Source of the DNA: Bacteroidales bacterium
Lineage (GTDB): Bacteria; Bacteroidota; Bacteroidia; Bacteroidales; UBA12077
DNA length: 54,484 bases
NCBI GenBank assembly: GCA_028282785.1
Contig: JANQHE010000025.1
Span: forward strand, 1 to 54,484
Reading direction: 5' to 3'
The notes under the pieces are model-generated. The model was not told the DNA's origin, did no database searches, and saw only the letters and a list, made by a program, of their open reading frames with translations. Shown one piece after another: positions 42,625 to 51,754 of the stretch. Every line of letters starts with the position of its first letter. Position 1 is the stretch's first letter. The translations under genes were made by a program, and so were the position numbers.

Positions 42625-45603
42625 ATGAAAAAGCTTATTCGTTATGTACTTATGCTTTTGATCGTAAGCATAAGTTTCTCGCAAAACTATATTTTCGCTC
42701 AAGAATATGAAAAAAATAAACCTGCCCACCTGTCTGCCGGCAAGGCTGGTCCGTCAGGCGATACCGAAACAACTGTTCATCAAGAAAAAGATGATACAGA
42801 GCATATAATCCATAAGGAACATTCTGACCAACATGCAGAATCAGGTCATGGTGGAAATATGAGTCCACTTTTCTTTCTAATTATTGCTTTGATTATTGGC
42901 TCAGGAACCAGGCATTGGCTTAAAAAAAGCCCCTTACCTTATACTGTTACCTTATTGTTAATTGGGTTAATATTAGGAGCATTAACACGTCTTGGATATT
43001 TTGGAGAATGGCATATCATCGGATTAAAATTAAATGCATCTTTTATAAGTGATGCAGTGGGTTGGGCAGGAAAAATTGATCCCCATTTAATTTTATACAT
43101 TTTCTTACCAACATTAATCTTTGAAGCTGCATTTGCCATGGATGTTCATACTTTTAAGAAAACCGCAGCAAATGCATTTATACTTGCGGTTCCGGGTATT
43201 ATGGTTGCTCTGGTATTAACCGCTACCATAATTTTAGGTATAAAAGCCTTAGGTATCGGGCTTACAACTTGGACCTGGGCTATTGCATTACTTTTTGGAA
43301 CAGTTATTAGCGCTACTGATCCGGTTGCCGTTGTTTCTCTTTTAAAAGAACTTGGAGCTAGTAAAAAACTTGGAACACTTGTAGAGGGAGAGTCCATGTT
43401 AAATGACGGTACTGCAATTGTGATATTCATGGTACTATTATTAGGAATTACAGGAACAGCATCTGACGCTTCGCCTATTGTTGAATTTTTAAGAGTAGCT
43501 GTTGGCGGGACTCTGGTTGGACTTGTAATTGGTTATATAATAATTGCGTGGGTAAAAAAAGTGTTTAATGATGCTTTGGTGGAAATAACCGTGATTGTCG
43601 CTGCAGCTTATATGACATTTTATATCGCAGAACATTTCTTACATGTTTCCGGAGTTTTGGGTTTAGTTTCCCTTGGATTATTAATGGCTAGTGCAGGTAG
43701 AACAAGGATCAGCCCTGAGGTAGAACATTTCTTACACGAATTTTGGGAGCTTTTTGCTTTCATAGCCAATACTTTGATTTTTTTAATTGTAGGAGTTGTT
43801 ATTTCTGATAATATAGTTTTTACGGCCAACGATTTTATAGTACTTATAATATTATACATAGGAATTCATATTGTACGTGCGATTGTAATAACTATTTTCT
43901 TCCCAGTAATGAAAAAGGCAGGTTATGGTTTATCTAAAAAAAATGCTTATGTTCTTTGGTGGGGAGCTTTGCGTGGGGCAATCGGTTTGGCATTAGCGCT
44001 AATTGTTGCTGGAGAAGAATCTATTGATAGACATATTCGTGATCAATTCTTGTTTTATACCGCAGGTATTGTAACCTTAACTTTACTTGTTAACGCTACT
44101 ACAATAAAGGCTCTGTTAAATAAATTAGGTTTGACAAGTATTCCGCCGGCAAAACAAAAAATGATCTTAAATGCAAAGAACTATTTAAGAACCGCTGCTG
44201 AAAACTCAATGGAAAAACTCAAAAACGATAGATTTCTTGGAAGAGCTAATTGGGATAATGTAAAAACTTATCTTCCCGAAGAACCAGAAAATATTGAAAT
44301 AGTACTGCGAGAAGGAAAATTTGCTAGTCTTTATGAAGCCAGGCGCCGAGTACTGGAAAAAGAAAAAAGTAGCTATTGGAATCAATTTAAGGAAGGGTTA
44401 CTGGGGCCAATCGCGGTACGAAATTTAACCGATGCGATCAATGAAATAATTGATTCGGAAGGAAAAATATCACTTTCAGAAAGAAAAGATCTCGAACAAT
44501 TATGGCAAACTCCTAAATTTTTAACAAAACTTCAATCATTGCCAATTTTAGGTAAAATGTCTCAAAGATTTTTTGTTGAAAGGTTAGCAAATAGTTATGA
44601 TGCAGCCAGAGGATTTGTTGAAGCACAATATGAAACTCTAAAGTTAGCAGAAGGTATGGCTATTAGTTCCGATACCGAAGAATTAACAATTGATCAGGAT
44701 ATTGCAACAATTGAAAGTGAAATTAATGAAAATAGAATACATGGATTAACTTTCTTAAGAAATCTTAAAAATACCTTCCCTGAAATTTACGATTCAATTG
44801 CAACTCGCCAAGCTATTCGTTCTAATTTGAATAGTGAGCTTAAAATTGTTGAAAGACTTCAAAAGAAGGGACAAATTGGTTCGGATGAAGCATATAAGAT
44901 GATCGAAAGTATCGAAGAAAGAATGAAGAAACTGGTTGATTCTCCTCCGGAAATTAAACCACCGGAAAAAGCTAAATTATTACAAGAAATCCCATGGTTA
45001 AGAGAACTGGATAAAACATCATTTAATAAAGTAGTAAGTTTATTCCAGCATAGAAATTATACAGTAGGTGAAAAAATTATAAAGGAACACGGACAAGTGG
45101 ATGGTTTATATGTAGTTGCTCGTGGGTCTGTTAAAGTGACAATTAATAAAAAGCTGATCGATATATTAGGAAAGGGAAGTGTAATTGGAGAAATAGCAGT
45201 ATTAACAAGTGTTCCCAGAACAGCAACGGTAACTGCCGAATCACCTGTAACAGTGCTTCGCTTAACTTCAGTAAGTATGCAACAAGTTATTCACGATAAT
45301 CATACATTAGAAGATAAATTATGGCAAATTGCTGCTCCTCGATTAACAGAAAATATAATTTCCGAATACAAACCTTACAGTAAAATGAAGCATGTTGATA
45401 TACAAAAAATGTTATCTTCCGGTGAATTAATACTTGCAAAAAAGGTACGTAACATAGATTTAGAAGATAAGATTGGAGTTCTGATTACAGGTAAAGCCAT
45501 TAGGGCGAATAATGAAAATATTGAAGCTCCAAATATGATTGATGATAAAACAATTACTTTAAGTAGAGATAGTAGATTATTTGTTTTTACTAAGGATAGT
45601 TAA
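42625..45603 (+). CDS. Na+/H+ antiporter (CPA1/NhaP type) with C-terminal cyclic nucleotide-binding domain
   Basis: 992 residues from the ATG at 42625, where a signal peptide (MKKLIRYVLMLLIVSISFSQ) begins. Then come a His-rich spacer, a Na+/H+ exchanger domain (about 80-510) with ATDPVAVVSLLKELGAS and LVEGESMLNDGTAIVIF, a long helical cytoplasmic part, and a cNMP-binding domain near 810-930 (KGSVIGEIAVLTSVPRTATV). The layout recalls plant SOS1. It should exchange Na+ or K+ for H+ and respond to a nucleotide. The palindromic element at 42721-42760 encodes PAHLSAGKAGPSG just after the signal peptide. Confidence 0.9.
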   Translation: MKKLIRYVLMLLIVSISFSQNYIFAQEYEKNKPAHLSAGKAGPSGDTETTVHQEKDDTEHIIHKEHSDQHAESGHGGNMSPLFFLIIALIIGSGTRHWLKKSPLPYTVTLLLIGLILGALTRLGYFGEWHIIGLKLNASFISDAVGWAGKIDPHLILYIFLPTLIFEAAFAMDVHTFKKTAANAFILAVPGIMVALVLTATIILGIKALGIGLTTWTWAIALLFGTVISATDPVAVVSLLKELGASKKLGTLVEGESMLNDGTAIVIFMVLLLGITGTASDASPIVEFLRVAVGGTLVGLVIGYIIIAWVKKVFNDALVEITVIVAAAYMTFYIAEHFLHVSGVLGLVSLGLLMASAGRTRISPEVEHFLHEFWELFAFIANTLIFLIVGVVISDNIVFTANDFIVLIILYIGIHIVRAIVITIFFPVMKKAGYGLSKKNAYVLWWGALRGAIGLALALIVAGEESIDRHIRDQFLFYTAGIVTLTLLVNATTIKALLNKLGLTSIPPAKQKMILNAKNYLRTAAENSMEKLKNDRFLGRANWDNVKTYLPEEPENIEIVLREGKFASLYEARRRVLEKEKSSYWNQFKEGLLGPIAVRNLTDAINEIIDSEGKISLSERKDLEQLWQTPKFLTKLQSLPILGKMSQRFFVERLANSYDAARGFVEAQYETLKLAEGMAISSDTEELTIDQDIATIESEINENRIHGLTFLRNLKNTFPEIYDSIATRQAIRSNLNSELKIVERLQKKGQIGSDEAYKMIESIEERMKKLVDSPPEIKPPEKAKLLQEIPWLRELDKTSFNKVVSLFQHRNYTVGEKIIKEHGQVDGLYVVARGSVKVTINKKLIDILGKGSVIGEIAVLTSVPRTATVTAESPVTVLRLTSVSMQQVIHDNHTLEDKLWQIAAPRLTENIISEYKPYSKMKHVDIQKMLSSGELILAKKVRNIDLEDKIGVLITGKAIRANNENIEAPNMIDDKTITLSRDSRLFVFTKDS
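42721..42760 (+). repeat. 40-bp G+C-rich palindromic element, copy 2, inside a coding sequence
   Basis: 33/40 identical to copy 1 at 10746-10785, with the same strand and frame relative to the gene. The centre is CTGTCTGCCGGCA. It encodes residues 33-45 of the antiporter (PAHLSAGKAGPSG), in the linker between the signal peptide and the first membrane segment. Confidence 0.75.
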
Positions 45604-45617
45604 TTTTTAAAACTATA

Positions 45618-45652
45618 ATAAGCATCACTAAAAACGTGATGCTTATTTATAT
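45618..45652 (+). terminator. Terminator after the SOS1-like antiporter
   Basis: ATAAGCATCAC (45618-45628) and GTGATGCTTAT (45636-45646) form a perfect 11-bp stem with a 7-nt loop, followed by TTAT. Confidence 0.75.
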
Positions 45653-45727
45653 CTACAATTTAAACACGGTATTTAAAAAGCAAGCATAATTATTTCAAAT
45701 TATAAATATATATAGCTTTTTATCTTA

Positions 45728-47377
45728 TCATTTTGTTAATTCAAAGATTGGTTTTCCGATAGAAGCGTTTGGAGCTGTTATATTCAATATCCAGGAAATA
45801 GTTGGAGCTATATCTATTACCTCAGTGGGTCTGTCAATTTTGGAATTTTCAATTCCCCAGCCAAACCAAATTAAAGGAACATGAGTGTCATAGTTATATC
45901 CTGATCCGGATTTAGTAACATATCCATTCTTTTCAATCCAGCCGGGTTCTAAATTTATGATCACATCACCGGATCTTTTTTGATGAAAGCTATTTTGAAT
46001 TTTTTGATTGATCCCTGATTCGAAATTAGTTGAATTTAATGTTCTGGCAGGTAGGGCATTAGCAACTCCATTGAACTGAACCATAAAATCAGCCACTTTG
46101 TTTTGTATTTCATATAAGTCTATACCGGATTCATCAATTAATGATTGATCGAAATATAACTGTCTTGAAAAATATGTTTTAACCCACTCTCCCTCCTTAT
46201 AGAGAATACTTAAATAACTGTTAAGTAAAGTCAAAGATTTTTCCCCATCAAATATTCCTGCATTTTGTTTTTTAGAAATTAAATATTCAGGAACATCTGC
46301 CACACCCCGATCAGATGTTAAGTATACCAGTACATTTTCCAATCCTATTTCATTATCTAAAAATCTAATAAAATGCTCAATATCATAATCTAATCTTAGC
46401 AATAAATCTTCCATTTCTACTGATCTGGGACCAAAAAGTTCTCCACTAAAATGCGTTGCGGCAAAGCTTACTAATAATAAATCGGTATATTCATCTTTTC
46501 CCAATTCTTCATTTATTATCGTGGAAACTGCAAAATCTTTGGTATAAGTATTACCAAAAGGTGTATATTTTAAATATTTATAGTCCCCGGAACGATTTTT
46601 TAGATATGCTAAGTCATAGGGAAAAGTATAGCGATAATTTCTGAAACCAATTTCAAAATCACTATCATCAGGCAGGCTTTTTTTATAATTATTTGTTAAT
46701 GAATACATACTTGCCCAATTCTTTTTCATATAAATATCCTGAAACCCTTTCAAATTAAACTGCTCAACCCAAGCCGGAAGACTGTTTGTGTAATAATTTC
46801 CTGTAATCCAGCCACCATCATGATGGTCAAACCAAAAAGCATAATCCGCCAATTGACCACCGGCAATGACCGAAGAAACAGGATTTAAAGAAATTGATAT
46901 TACTTTTGAACTATCATTAGTTGCTAACTTAAGCTCATCGCCTAAAGTTGACGTTAAAATATGATCCGGCGAATAATTTCCAACTGATAAAAAACCATCA
47001 ATTAAATTAAATTTGGATTGATCGGCACATTCAACAATTTCATCTGTAAGCTTATTATACCATACATCTGAAATAATTCCGTGATAAGATGGGTAAGTAC
47101 CGGTTACAATACTTGCTTGTCCTACCCCATTTTGAGTAATTAAATAGTTATGGTGTGTTTGCGTGCAAAATACTCCTTCATCAATGACTTTTTTAAATCC
47201 ATTTTCTCCAAATGAATCCCAATAACGAAGTAGCATTTCATACCTCATTTCCTCAACCACAATTCCTACAACAAGTTTTGGTGGTTTCTTAAATTGATTT
47301 TGAGCAGTTGATTTATATAACTGGAAAAATAAAAAGAATAAAATAACAAATATTTTAAGCACTGATTTGAACTGCAT
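45728..47377 (-). CDS. PafA-like alkaline phosphatase superfamily protein, probable pseudoenzyme
   Basis: 549 residues with a signal peptide (about 1-26). The whole length follows Elizabethkingia PafA: KLVVGIVVEEMRYEMLLRYW, VTGTYPSYHGIISDVWYN, TPFGNT, LFGPRSVEMEDLLLRLD, GDVIINLEPGW, YDTHVPLIWFGWG. The active site is largely lost. Relative to PafA as I recall it, Asp38 is Glu42, nucleophile Thr79 is Asn83, Asn100 is Asp104, Lys162/Arg164 are Asn165/Val167, Asp305/His309 are His309/Glu313, and His353 is Arg357. Only Asp356 and His499 remain. It is probably a periplasmic protein without phosphatase activity. Confidence 0.82.
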   Translation of the reverse strand: MQFKSVLKIFVILFFLFFQLYKSTAQNQFKKPPKLVVGIVVEEMRYEMLLRYWDSFGENGFKKVIDEGVFCTQTHHNYLITQNGVGQASIVTGTYPSYHGIISDVWYNKLTDEIVECADQSKFNLIDGFLSVGNYSPDHILTSTLGDELKLATNDSSKVISISLNPVSSVIAGGQLADYAFWFDHHDGGWITGNYYTNSLPAWVEQFNLKGFQDIYMKKNWASMYSLTNNYKKSLPDDSDFEIGFRNYRYTFPYDLAYLKNRSGDYKYLKYTPFGNTYTKDFAVSTIINEELGKDEYTDLLLVSFAATHFSGELFGPRSVEMEDLLLRLDYDIEHFIRFLDNEIGLENVLVYLTSDRGVADVPEYLISKKQNAGIFDGEKSLTLLNSYLSILYKEGEWVKTYFSRQLYFDQSLIDESGIDLYEIQNKVADFMVQFNGVANALPARTLNSTNFESGINQKIQNSFHQKRSGDVIINLEPGWIEKNGYVTKSGSGYNYDTHVPLIWFGWGIENSKIDRPTEVIDIAPTISWILNITAPNASIGKPIFELTK

Positions 47378-47391
47378 CTTAACTACGAAAT

Positions 47392-47760
47392 TTAGTATAT
47401 ACTCCGTGCTAAAATAAATAAAACTCCAATACCTAAAAAAATACTTATTAACAAATTTGCCACTGCGAACATATAGTTTCCAGTCCTTAGTAATTCGAAA
47501 GTTTCATAACTAAATGTTGAAAATGTACTAAAACCTCCACAGAATCCAATAGTTAATAGAGCTTTTAAATTAGGTGAAATAACAAATTTATCAGTTGTTA
47601 AATACAATAAAACACCTAATAAAAGTGTACTAGCAAGATTTGAAGTTAAAGTCCCAACAGGATTTATCTCTTTAAAACCCGAAGTTATAAACTTAGAAAT
47701 TCCAAAACGGGTTATACTTCCTAATCCACCACCAATAAAAACTGCAATAAGGGTATTCAT
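47392..47760 (-). CDS. crcB: CrcB/Fluc family fluoride channel
   Basis: 122 residues with four hydrophobic segments. The family motif GFCGGFSTFSTFSYE lies at about 73-87 and GTLTSN at about 36-41. A dimer of this protein lets fluoride leave the cell. No fluoride riboswitch is visible, and the gene starts 9 bp after ychF stops, so it is cotranscribed with that gene. Confidence 0.92.
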   Translation of the reverse strand: MNTLIAVFIGGGLGSITRFGISKFITSGFKEINPVGTLTSNLASTLLLGVLLYLTTDKFVISPNLKALLTIGFCGGFSTFSTFSYETFELLRTGNYMFAVANLLISIFLGIGVLFILARSIY

Positions 47761-47769
47761 TTAAAACTA

Positions 47770-48867
47770 TTATACGTTAAATCTGATATGCATAATATCA
47801 CCATCCTCTACCACATAATTCTTACCTTCAACATGGAATTTTCCGGCATCCTTTACTTTAGCTTCAGAACCTAATTGAATAAAGTCAGTATATTTCATTA
47901 CCTCAGCACGAATAAAGCCTCGTTCCAAATCGCTATGAATAGCTCCTGCGGCTTGCGGTGCTGTCATTCCTTTTTTAATGGTCCATGCCCTGATCTCTTT
48001 TGGGCCAACCGTAAAGAAAGACATCAGATTTAATAAAGAATAAGCACTTCTGATCAGTTTATTTACGCCTGGTTCAGTTAAACCAGCATCATCAAGAAAT
48101 TCCTTTCTATCTGCTTCATCCTCTAAATCTGCTATTTCTGCTTCTAATTTACCAGCAATAACTAATATTTCCGTATTTTGATCTTTTAAGGCTTCTTTTA
48201 CCTTTTCCACATATGAATTCCCATTAACAGCCGAAGCATCATCTACATTACAAACATAAATTATAGGTTTTGAAGTTAGTAGAAACATATCTTCAAGGTG
48301 TTTCTTATCTGTATCAGGAATTTCGTAATTTCTGGCATTTTGCATTGATTCCAAATGTTCTTTTAAGCCATTTAAAACCTCAACTCCGTGTCTTGCATCC
48401 TTATCGCCTATCTTAACCAGTTTTTGATATCTTTCAATTTTTTTAGTTACAGATTCCACGTCCTTAACTTGTAACTCAAAGTCAATAGTTTCAATATCGC
48501 GAACAGGATCAACAGAACCATCTACATGAGGTAAATTTTCATCATCGAAGCATCTTAAAACATGAATTAAGGCATCTGTATTTCTAATATCACCTAAAAA
48601 TTTATTACCAACGCCTTCTCCCTGGTTCGCACCTTTGGTTAAGCCAGGAATGTCTACAATCTCTACAGTTGCAGGAATAAGTTTTTCTGTAGGCTGAAGT
48701 TTTTCGAGCTCTAACAAACGATTATCCGGAACATTAATAACTCCAATATTTGATTTATTTGAACTAAACGCAAAGTTTGTTGTCTCAACTTTGGTATTCG
48801 ACATACAATTAAAAAGCGTTGATTTACCAACATTTGTTATTCCAAGAATGCCACACTGTAAACTCAT
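47770..48867 (-). CDS. ychF: Redox-regulated ATPase YchF (Obg family)
   Basis: 365 residues, the normal length. The P-loop is GITNVGKSTLF, switch II is DIPGLTKGANQGEGVGNKFL, and the base-recognition site is CNVDD instead of NKxD, which explains the preference for ATP. The TGS-like C-terminus ends KDAGKFHVEGKNYVVEDGDIMHIRFNV. YchF binds ribosomes and is linked to stress control of translation. It is followed by crcB and divergent from the transketolase gene. Confidence 0.96.
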   Translation of the reverse strand: MSLQCGILGITNVGKSTLFNCMSNTKVETTNFAFSSNKSNIGVINVPDNRLLELEKLQPTEKLIPATVEIVDIPGLTKGANQGEGVGNKFLGDIRNTDALIHVLRCFDDENLPHVDGSVDPVRDIETIDFELQVKDVESVTKKIERYQKLVKIGDKDARHGVEVLNGLKEHLESMQNARNYEIPDTDKKHLEDMFLLTSKPIIYVCNVDDASAVNGNSYVEKVKEALKDQNTEILVIAGKLEAEIADLEDEADRKEFLDDAGLTEPGVNKLIRSAYSLLNLMSFFTVGPKEIRAWTIKKGMTAPQAAGAIHSDLERGFIRAEVMKYTDFIQLGSEAKVKDAGKFHVEGKNYVVEDGDIMHIRFNV

Positions 48868-49018
48868 AATTTAAATATTTAAAGATCAAAATGAAGGCTC
48901 AAAATTACACTTTTTCAGAATTTTAAAAAGAGCTTTTAAATAAAAAACAATAGCAACAATTATTTAAAAACATGTTAATAATAAATTGAGTTCATTTTCC
49001 GTATATTCTATTGAAAAA

Positions 49019-49032
49019 CTGTAATTTTACAG
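49019..49032. promoter_or_regulatory. Palindrome CTGTAA-TT-TTACAG upstream of the transketolase gene
   Basis: A perfect 6-2-6 dyad 41 bp before the ATG, in the divergent gap with ychF. The spacing is the same as that of the dyad upstream of nqr, but the sequence differs. It may be an operator. Confidence 0.35.
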
Positions 49033-49073
49033 CTTTGTTTAATTAAAATATTAAATCACACTTAAAATATAAA

Positions 49074-49919
49074 ATGACTGATATTCAAAATTTAAAACAA
49101 ATAGCATCACAAGTTAGGCGAGATATTGTGAGAATGGTTCATGCACAAAATTCAGGACATCCCGGAGGATCTTTAGGTTGTACTGATTTTCTTACTGCAT
49201 TATATTTTAACACTTTAGATCACAATCCTCAGAATTTCACCATGGATGGTAAAGATCAGGATTTATTCTTTTTATCAAATGGACATATTTCACCGGTTTG
49301 GTATAGTATTTTAGCTCGTGCCGGTTACTTTGATCTTAAAGAACTTTCAACTTTTAGAACTCTTGACTCGAGACTTCAGGGGCATCCAACACCAAAAGAA
49401 GGATTGCCTGGAGTTAGAATGGCATCCGGATCATTAGGTCAGGGATTATCTGTGGCATGTGGCGCTGCTCTTACAAAAAAACTAAATAGAGACAATAAAC
49501 TAGTTTATTCACTTCATGGTGATGGAGAATTACAAGAAGGTCAAATATGGGAAGCTGCTATGTTTGCGGCACAACATAAAATTGACAACTTAATTTCGAC
49601 CATTGACTATAATGGTAAGCAAATTGATGGACCTGTAGATGATATTATCTCTTTAGGAAACTTAAAAGCTAAATGGGAAAGTTTTGGTTGGGAAGTTTTA
49701 GAAATGGATGGTAATATTATTGAAGAAGTTATAGAAACCTTAAATAAAGCTAAATTGTTAACAGGAAAAGGTAAACCTATTGTTATTTTAATGAAAACCG
49801 AAATGGGTATGGGTGTGGATTTCATGATGGGAACACATAAGTGGCATGGAGTTGCTCCGAATGATGAACAATTGGAAATTGCTCTTAATCAGCTTGAAGA
49901 AACTTTAGGAGATTACTAA
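49074..49919 (+). CDS. Transketolase, N-terminal subunit (split enzyme)
   Basis: 281 residues, equal to the thiamine-pyrophosphate-binding part of transketolase. SGHPGGSLGCTDFLTALYF is the N-terminal block, GHPTPKEGLPGVRMASGSLGQGLSVACGAA follows, and HGDGELQEGQIWEAAMFA is the TPP/Mg site. It forms the active enzyme with the C-terminal subunit at 51755-52708. It carries out two-carbon transfer in the pentose phosphate pathway. Unusually, two other genes separate the halves. Confidence 0.95.
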   Translation: MTDIQNLKQIASQVRRDIVRMVHAQNSGHPGGSLGCTDFLTALYFNTLDHNPQNFTMDGKDQDLFFLSNGHISPVWYSILARAGYFDLKELSTFRTLDSRLQGHPTPKEGLPGVRMASGSLGQGLSVACGAALTKKLNRDNKLVYSLHGDGELQEGQIWEAAMFAAQHKIDNLISTIDYNGKQIDGPVDDIISLGNLKAKWESFGWEVLEMDGNIIEEVIETLNKAKLLTGKGKPIVILMKTEMGMGVDFMMGTHKWHGVAPNDEQLEIALNQLEETLGDY

Positions 49920-49951
49920 ACTTCAATTTTAAATTTTAAAAAGAAAGGGTT

Positions 49952-50353
49952 ATGAAGAATATTGTTATTATCGCACACGATGTAAAAAAACCGGAAATGG
50001 TACAGTTCTTAAATGACAGAAAAGACTGGATTTTTGGTGTAAATCTTATCGCTACTGGTAGAACTGCGGAATATGTTGAATCACAAGGCATTAAAGTTCA
50101 GCATTTAAGCCCAGGAAAATCCGGAGGTTATATCGAAATAACCGAAATGATTAAAAAGAAAGAAGTAGATATTGTTGTTTTCTTGCGTGATCCACTTATC
50201 AAACAAGGACACCACGAAGATATCCAAAAATTACTGGAAGCTTGTAATATGTATAATATTCCTTTGGCTACAAATTATGCTAGTGCAGAGTTAATGATTC
50301 TTGGTCAGATTAAGAAAGAAGATTACGAGCGAAGAAAATCGATGGATAACTAA
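49952..50353 (+). CDS. Methylglyoxal synthase-like protein, catalytic Asp missing
   Basis: 133 residues with the MGS-like fold: NIVIIAHDVKKPEMV, LIATGRTAEYV, VDIVVFLRDPLIKQGHHEDIQKLLEACNMYNIPLATN. The canonical SGPxGGDQQ block reads SPGKSGGYIE, so the catalytic Asp71 of the E. coli enzyme is Tyr60. The His98 equivalent is His87. True methylglyoxal synthases turn dihydroxyacetone phosphate into methylglyoxal. With the base gone, this protein may bind the triose phosphate or another sugar phosphate without turning it over. It lies between the two transketolase genes, 32 bp after the first. Confidence 0.8.
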   Translation: MKNIVIIAHDVKKPEMVQFLNDRKDWIFGVNLIATGRTAEYVESQGIKVQHLSPGKSGGYIEITEMIKKKEVDIVVFLRDPLIKQGHHEDIQKLLEACNMYNIPLATNYASAELMILGQIKKEDYERRKSMDN

Positions 50354-50370
50354 TTTCAAATAAGCATTAA

Positions 50371-51747
50371 TTGAAAATTCTGTTAAGATATATATTTCTT
50401 TGCTTTTTACTAGTTTTTATTTTTAAAGTAAATGCACAGAAAAAGCCGGAGCCACCTACTTCCAGGATATTATTTGTTTTTGATGCATCACAAAGCATGT
50501 ATGGCACCTGGGAAAGTGATAAAAAAATCAATATTGCACGAAACTATTTAATTCACATTATTGATAGTCTTGAAAAGATGCCAAATATTCAAATGGCACT
50601 AAGAGTTTATGGACATCAAAGTCCGGTTCCACCACAAGACTGTAGCGATACCAAACTTGAGGTACCATTTAAATTCGGAAATGCAGGGCAAATAAGACAA
50701 ACTCTTCGGCATATTATACCAAGAGGAACTACTCCAATAGCCAATTCACTGGAATTAGCAGCAAATGATTTTCCGGAGTGCGATAATTGTAGAAACATAA
50801 TTATTCTTATAACCGATGGAAAAGAGGAGTGCGATGGAGATCCTTGTCAGGCATCTTTAAATCTGCAAAAAAAAGGAATTATACTTAAGCCTTTTATAAT
50901 CGGTATAGGAATTGATCATCATTTTGAAAAAACGTTTGAATGTGTTGGACAATTTTTTAATACGCCGAATGAAGAAAAATTTGAAGAAGTTCTGGGAATA
51001 GTTATCTCTCGTGCATTGAATTCAACAACTGCTCAGGTAAATTTACTTGATATTTATGGAAAGCCTACAGAAACTGATGTTAATATGACATTCTTTGATC
51101 ATGTATCCGGGAGAGTAAAATACAATTTTGTACATACAATTAATTATATGGGAAATCCAGATACGTTAATTATAGATCCTTTGATTAGCTATGATCTGGT
51201 TGTTCACACAATACCGGCAGTAAAAAAAGAAAATATTACATTATCCCAGGGAAAACACACTATGATAGGCTTAAATGCTCCTCAAGGTTATTTGAATATT
51301 TCCTGCCCCGGAAGTAACCAATATAAAGACTTGGGTATTATTATCAGGAAAAATGGACAAGCTGAAACTTTGAACTTACAAAAAAACGATACCAAGGAAA
51401 AATACATTGTTGGTGAATATGATTTGGAAGTTTTAACCATTCCTAGAATTTATATTGAAAATGTGAAAATTGATCAAAGTTCTACTACGTATATCGAAAT
51501 TCCTCGTCCGGGAATAGCAAACTTTTCACTTTCATCTGGTGGTTTTGGAAGTTTATATGTAGAAACAGCAGATACATTAAAATGGATTTATAATCTGGAT
51601 CAGAAACTATCGAGACAAAATATATACATGCAACCAGGAAATTATAGGGTAGTTTTCAGGCCCAAAAATACCAGGCAATCAGTTTATACCGTAAATAAGA
51701 AATTTACAATAAAATCAGGATCATCAAATAGAATAATACTTTATTAA
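50371..51747 (+). CDS. Exported VWA-domain protein
   Basis: 458 residues. The start is a TTG, since no ATG precedes the signal peptide (about 1-22). A von Willebrand factor A domain covers about 30-215, with the metal-ion site DASQS, RGTTPIA and [11 protein letters not shown]. The remaining part is beta-rich, possibly two to three repeated domains (about 225-458). It has several cysteines in the VWA domain that could form disulfides. Role unknown. It lies inside the transketolase group, 7 bp before the second subunit gene. Confidence 0.8.
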   Translation: MKILLRYIFLCFLLVFIFKVNAQKKPEPPTSRILFVFDASQSMYGTWESDKKINIARNYLIHIIDSLEKMPNIQMALRVYGHQSPVPPQDCSDTKLEVPFKFGNAGQIRQTLRHIIPRGTTPIANSLELAANDFPECDNCRNIIILITDGKEECDGDPCQASLNLQKKGIILKPFIIGIGIDHHFEKTFECVGQFFNTPNEEKFEEVLGIVISRALNSTTAQVNLLDIYGKPTETDVNMTFFDHVSGRVKYNFVHTINYMGNPDTLIIDPLISYDLVVHTIPAVKKENITLSQGKHTMIGLNAPQGYLNISCPGSNQYKDLGIIIRKNGQAETLNLQKNDTKEKYIVGEYDLEVLTIPRIYIENVKIDQSSTTYIEIPRPGIANFSLSSGGFGSLYVETADTLKWIYNLDQKLSRQNIYMQPGNYRVVFRPKNTRQSVYTVNKKFTIKSGSSNRIILY

Positions 51748-51754
51748 AATAAAT

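Noticed and set aside
47392-47769. Fluoride riboswitch before crcB
   Set aside because: The gap to ychF is only 9 bp, so there is no room for the aptamer.
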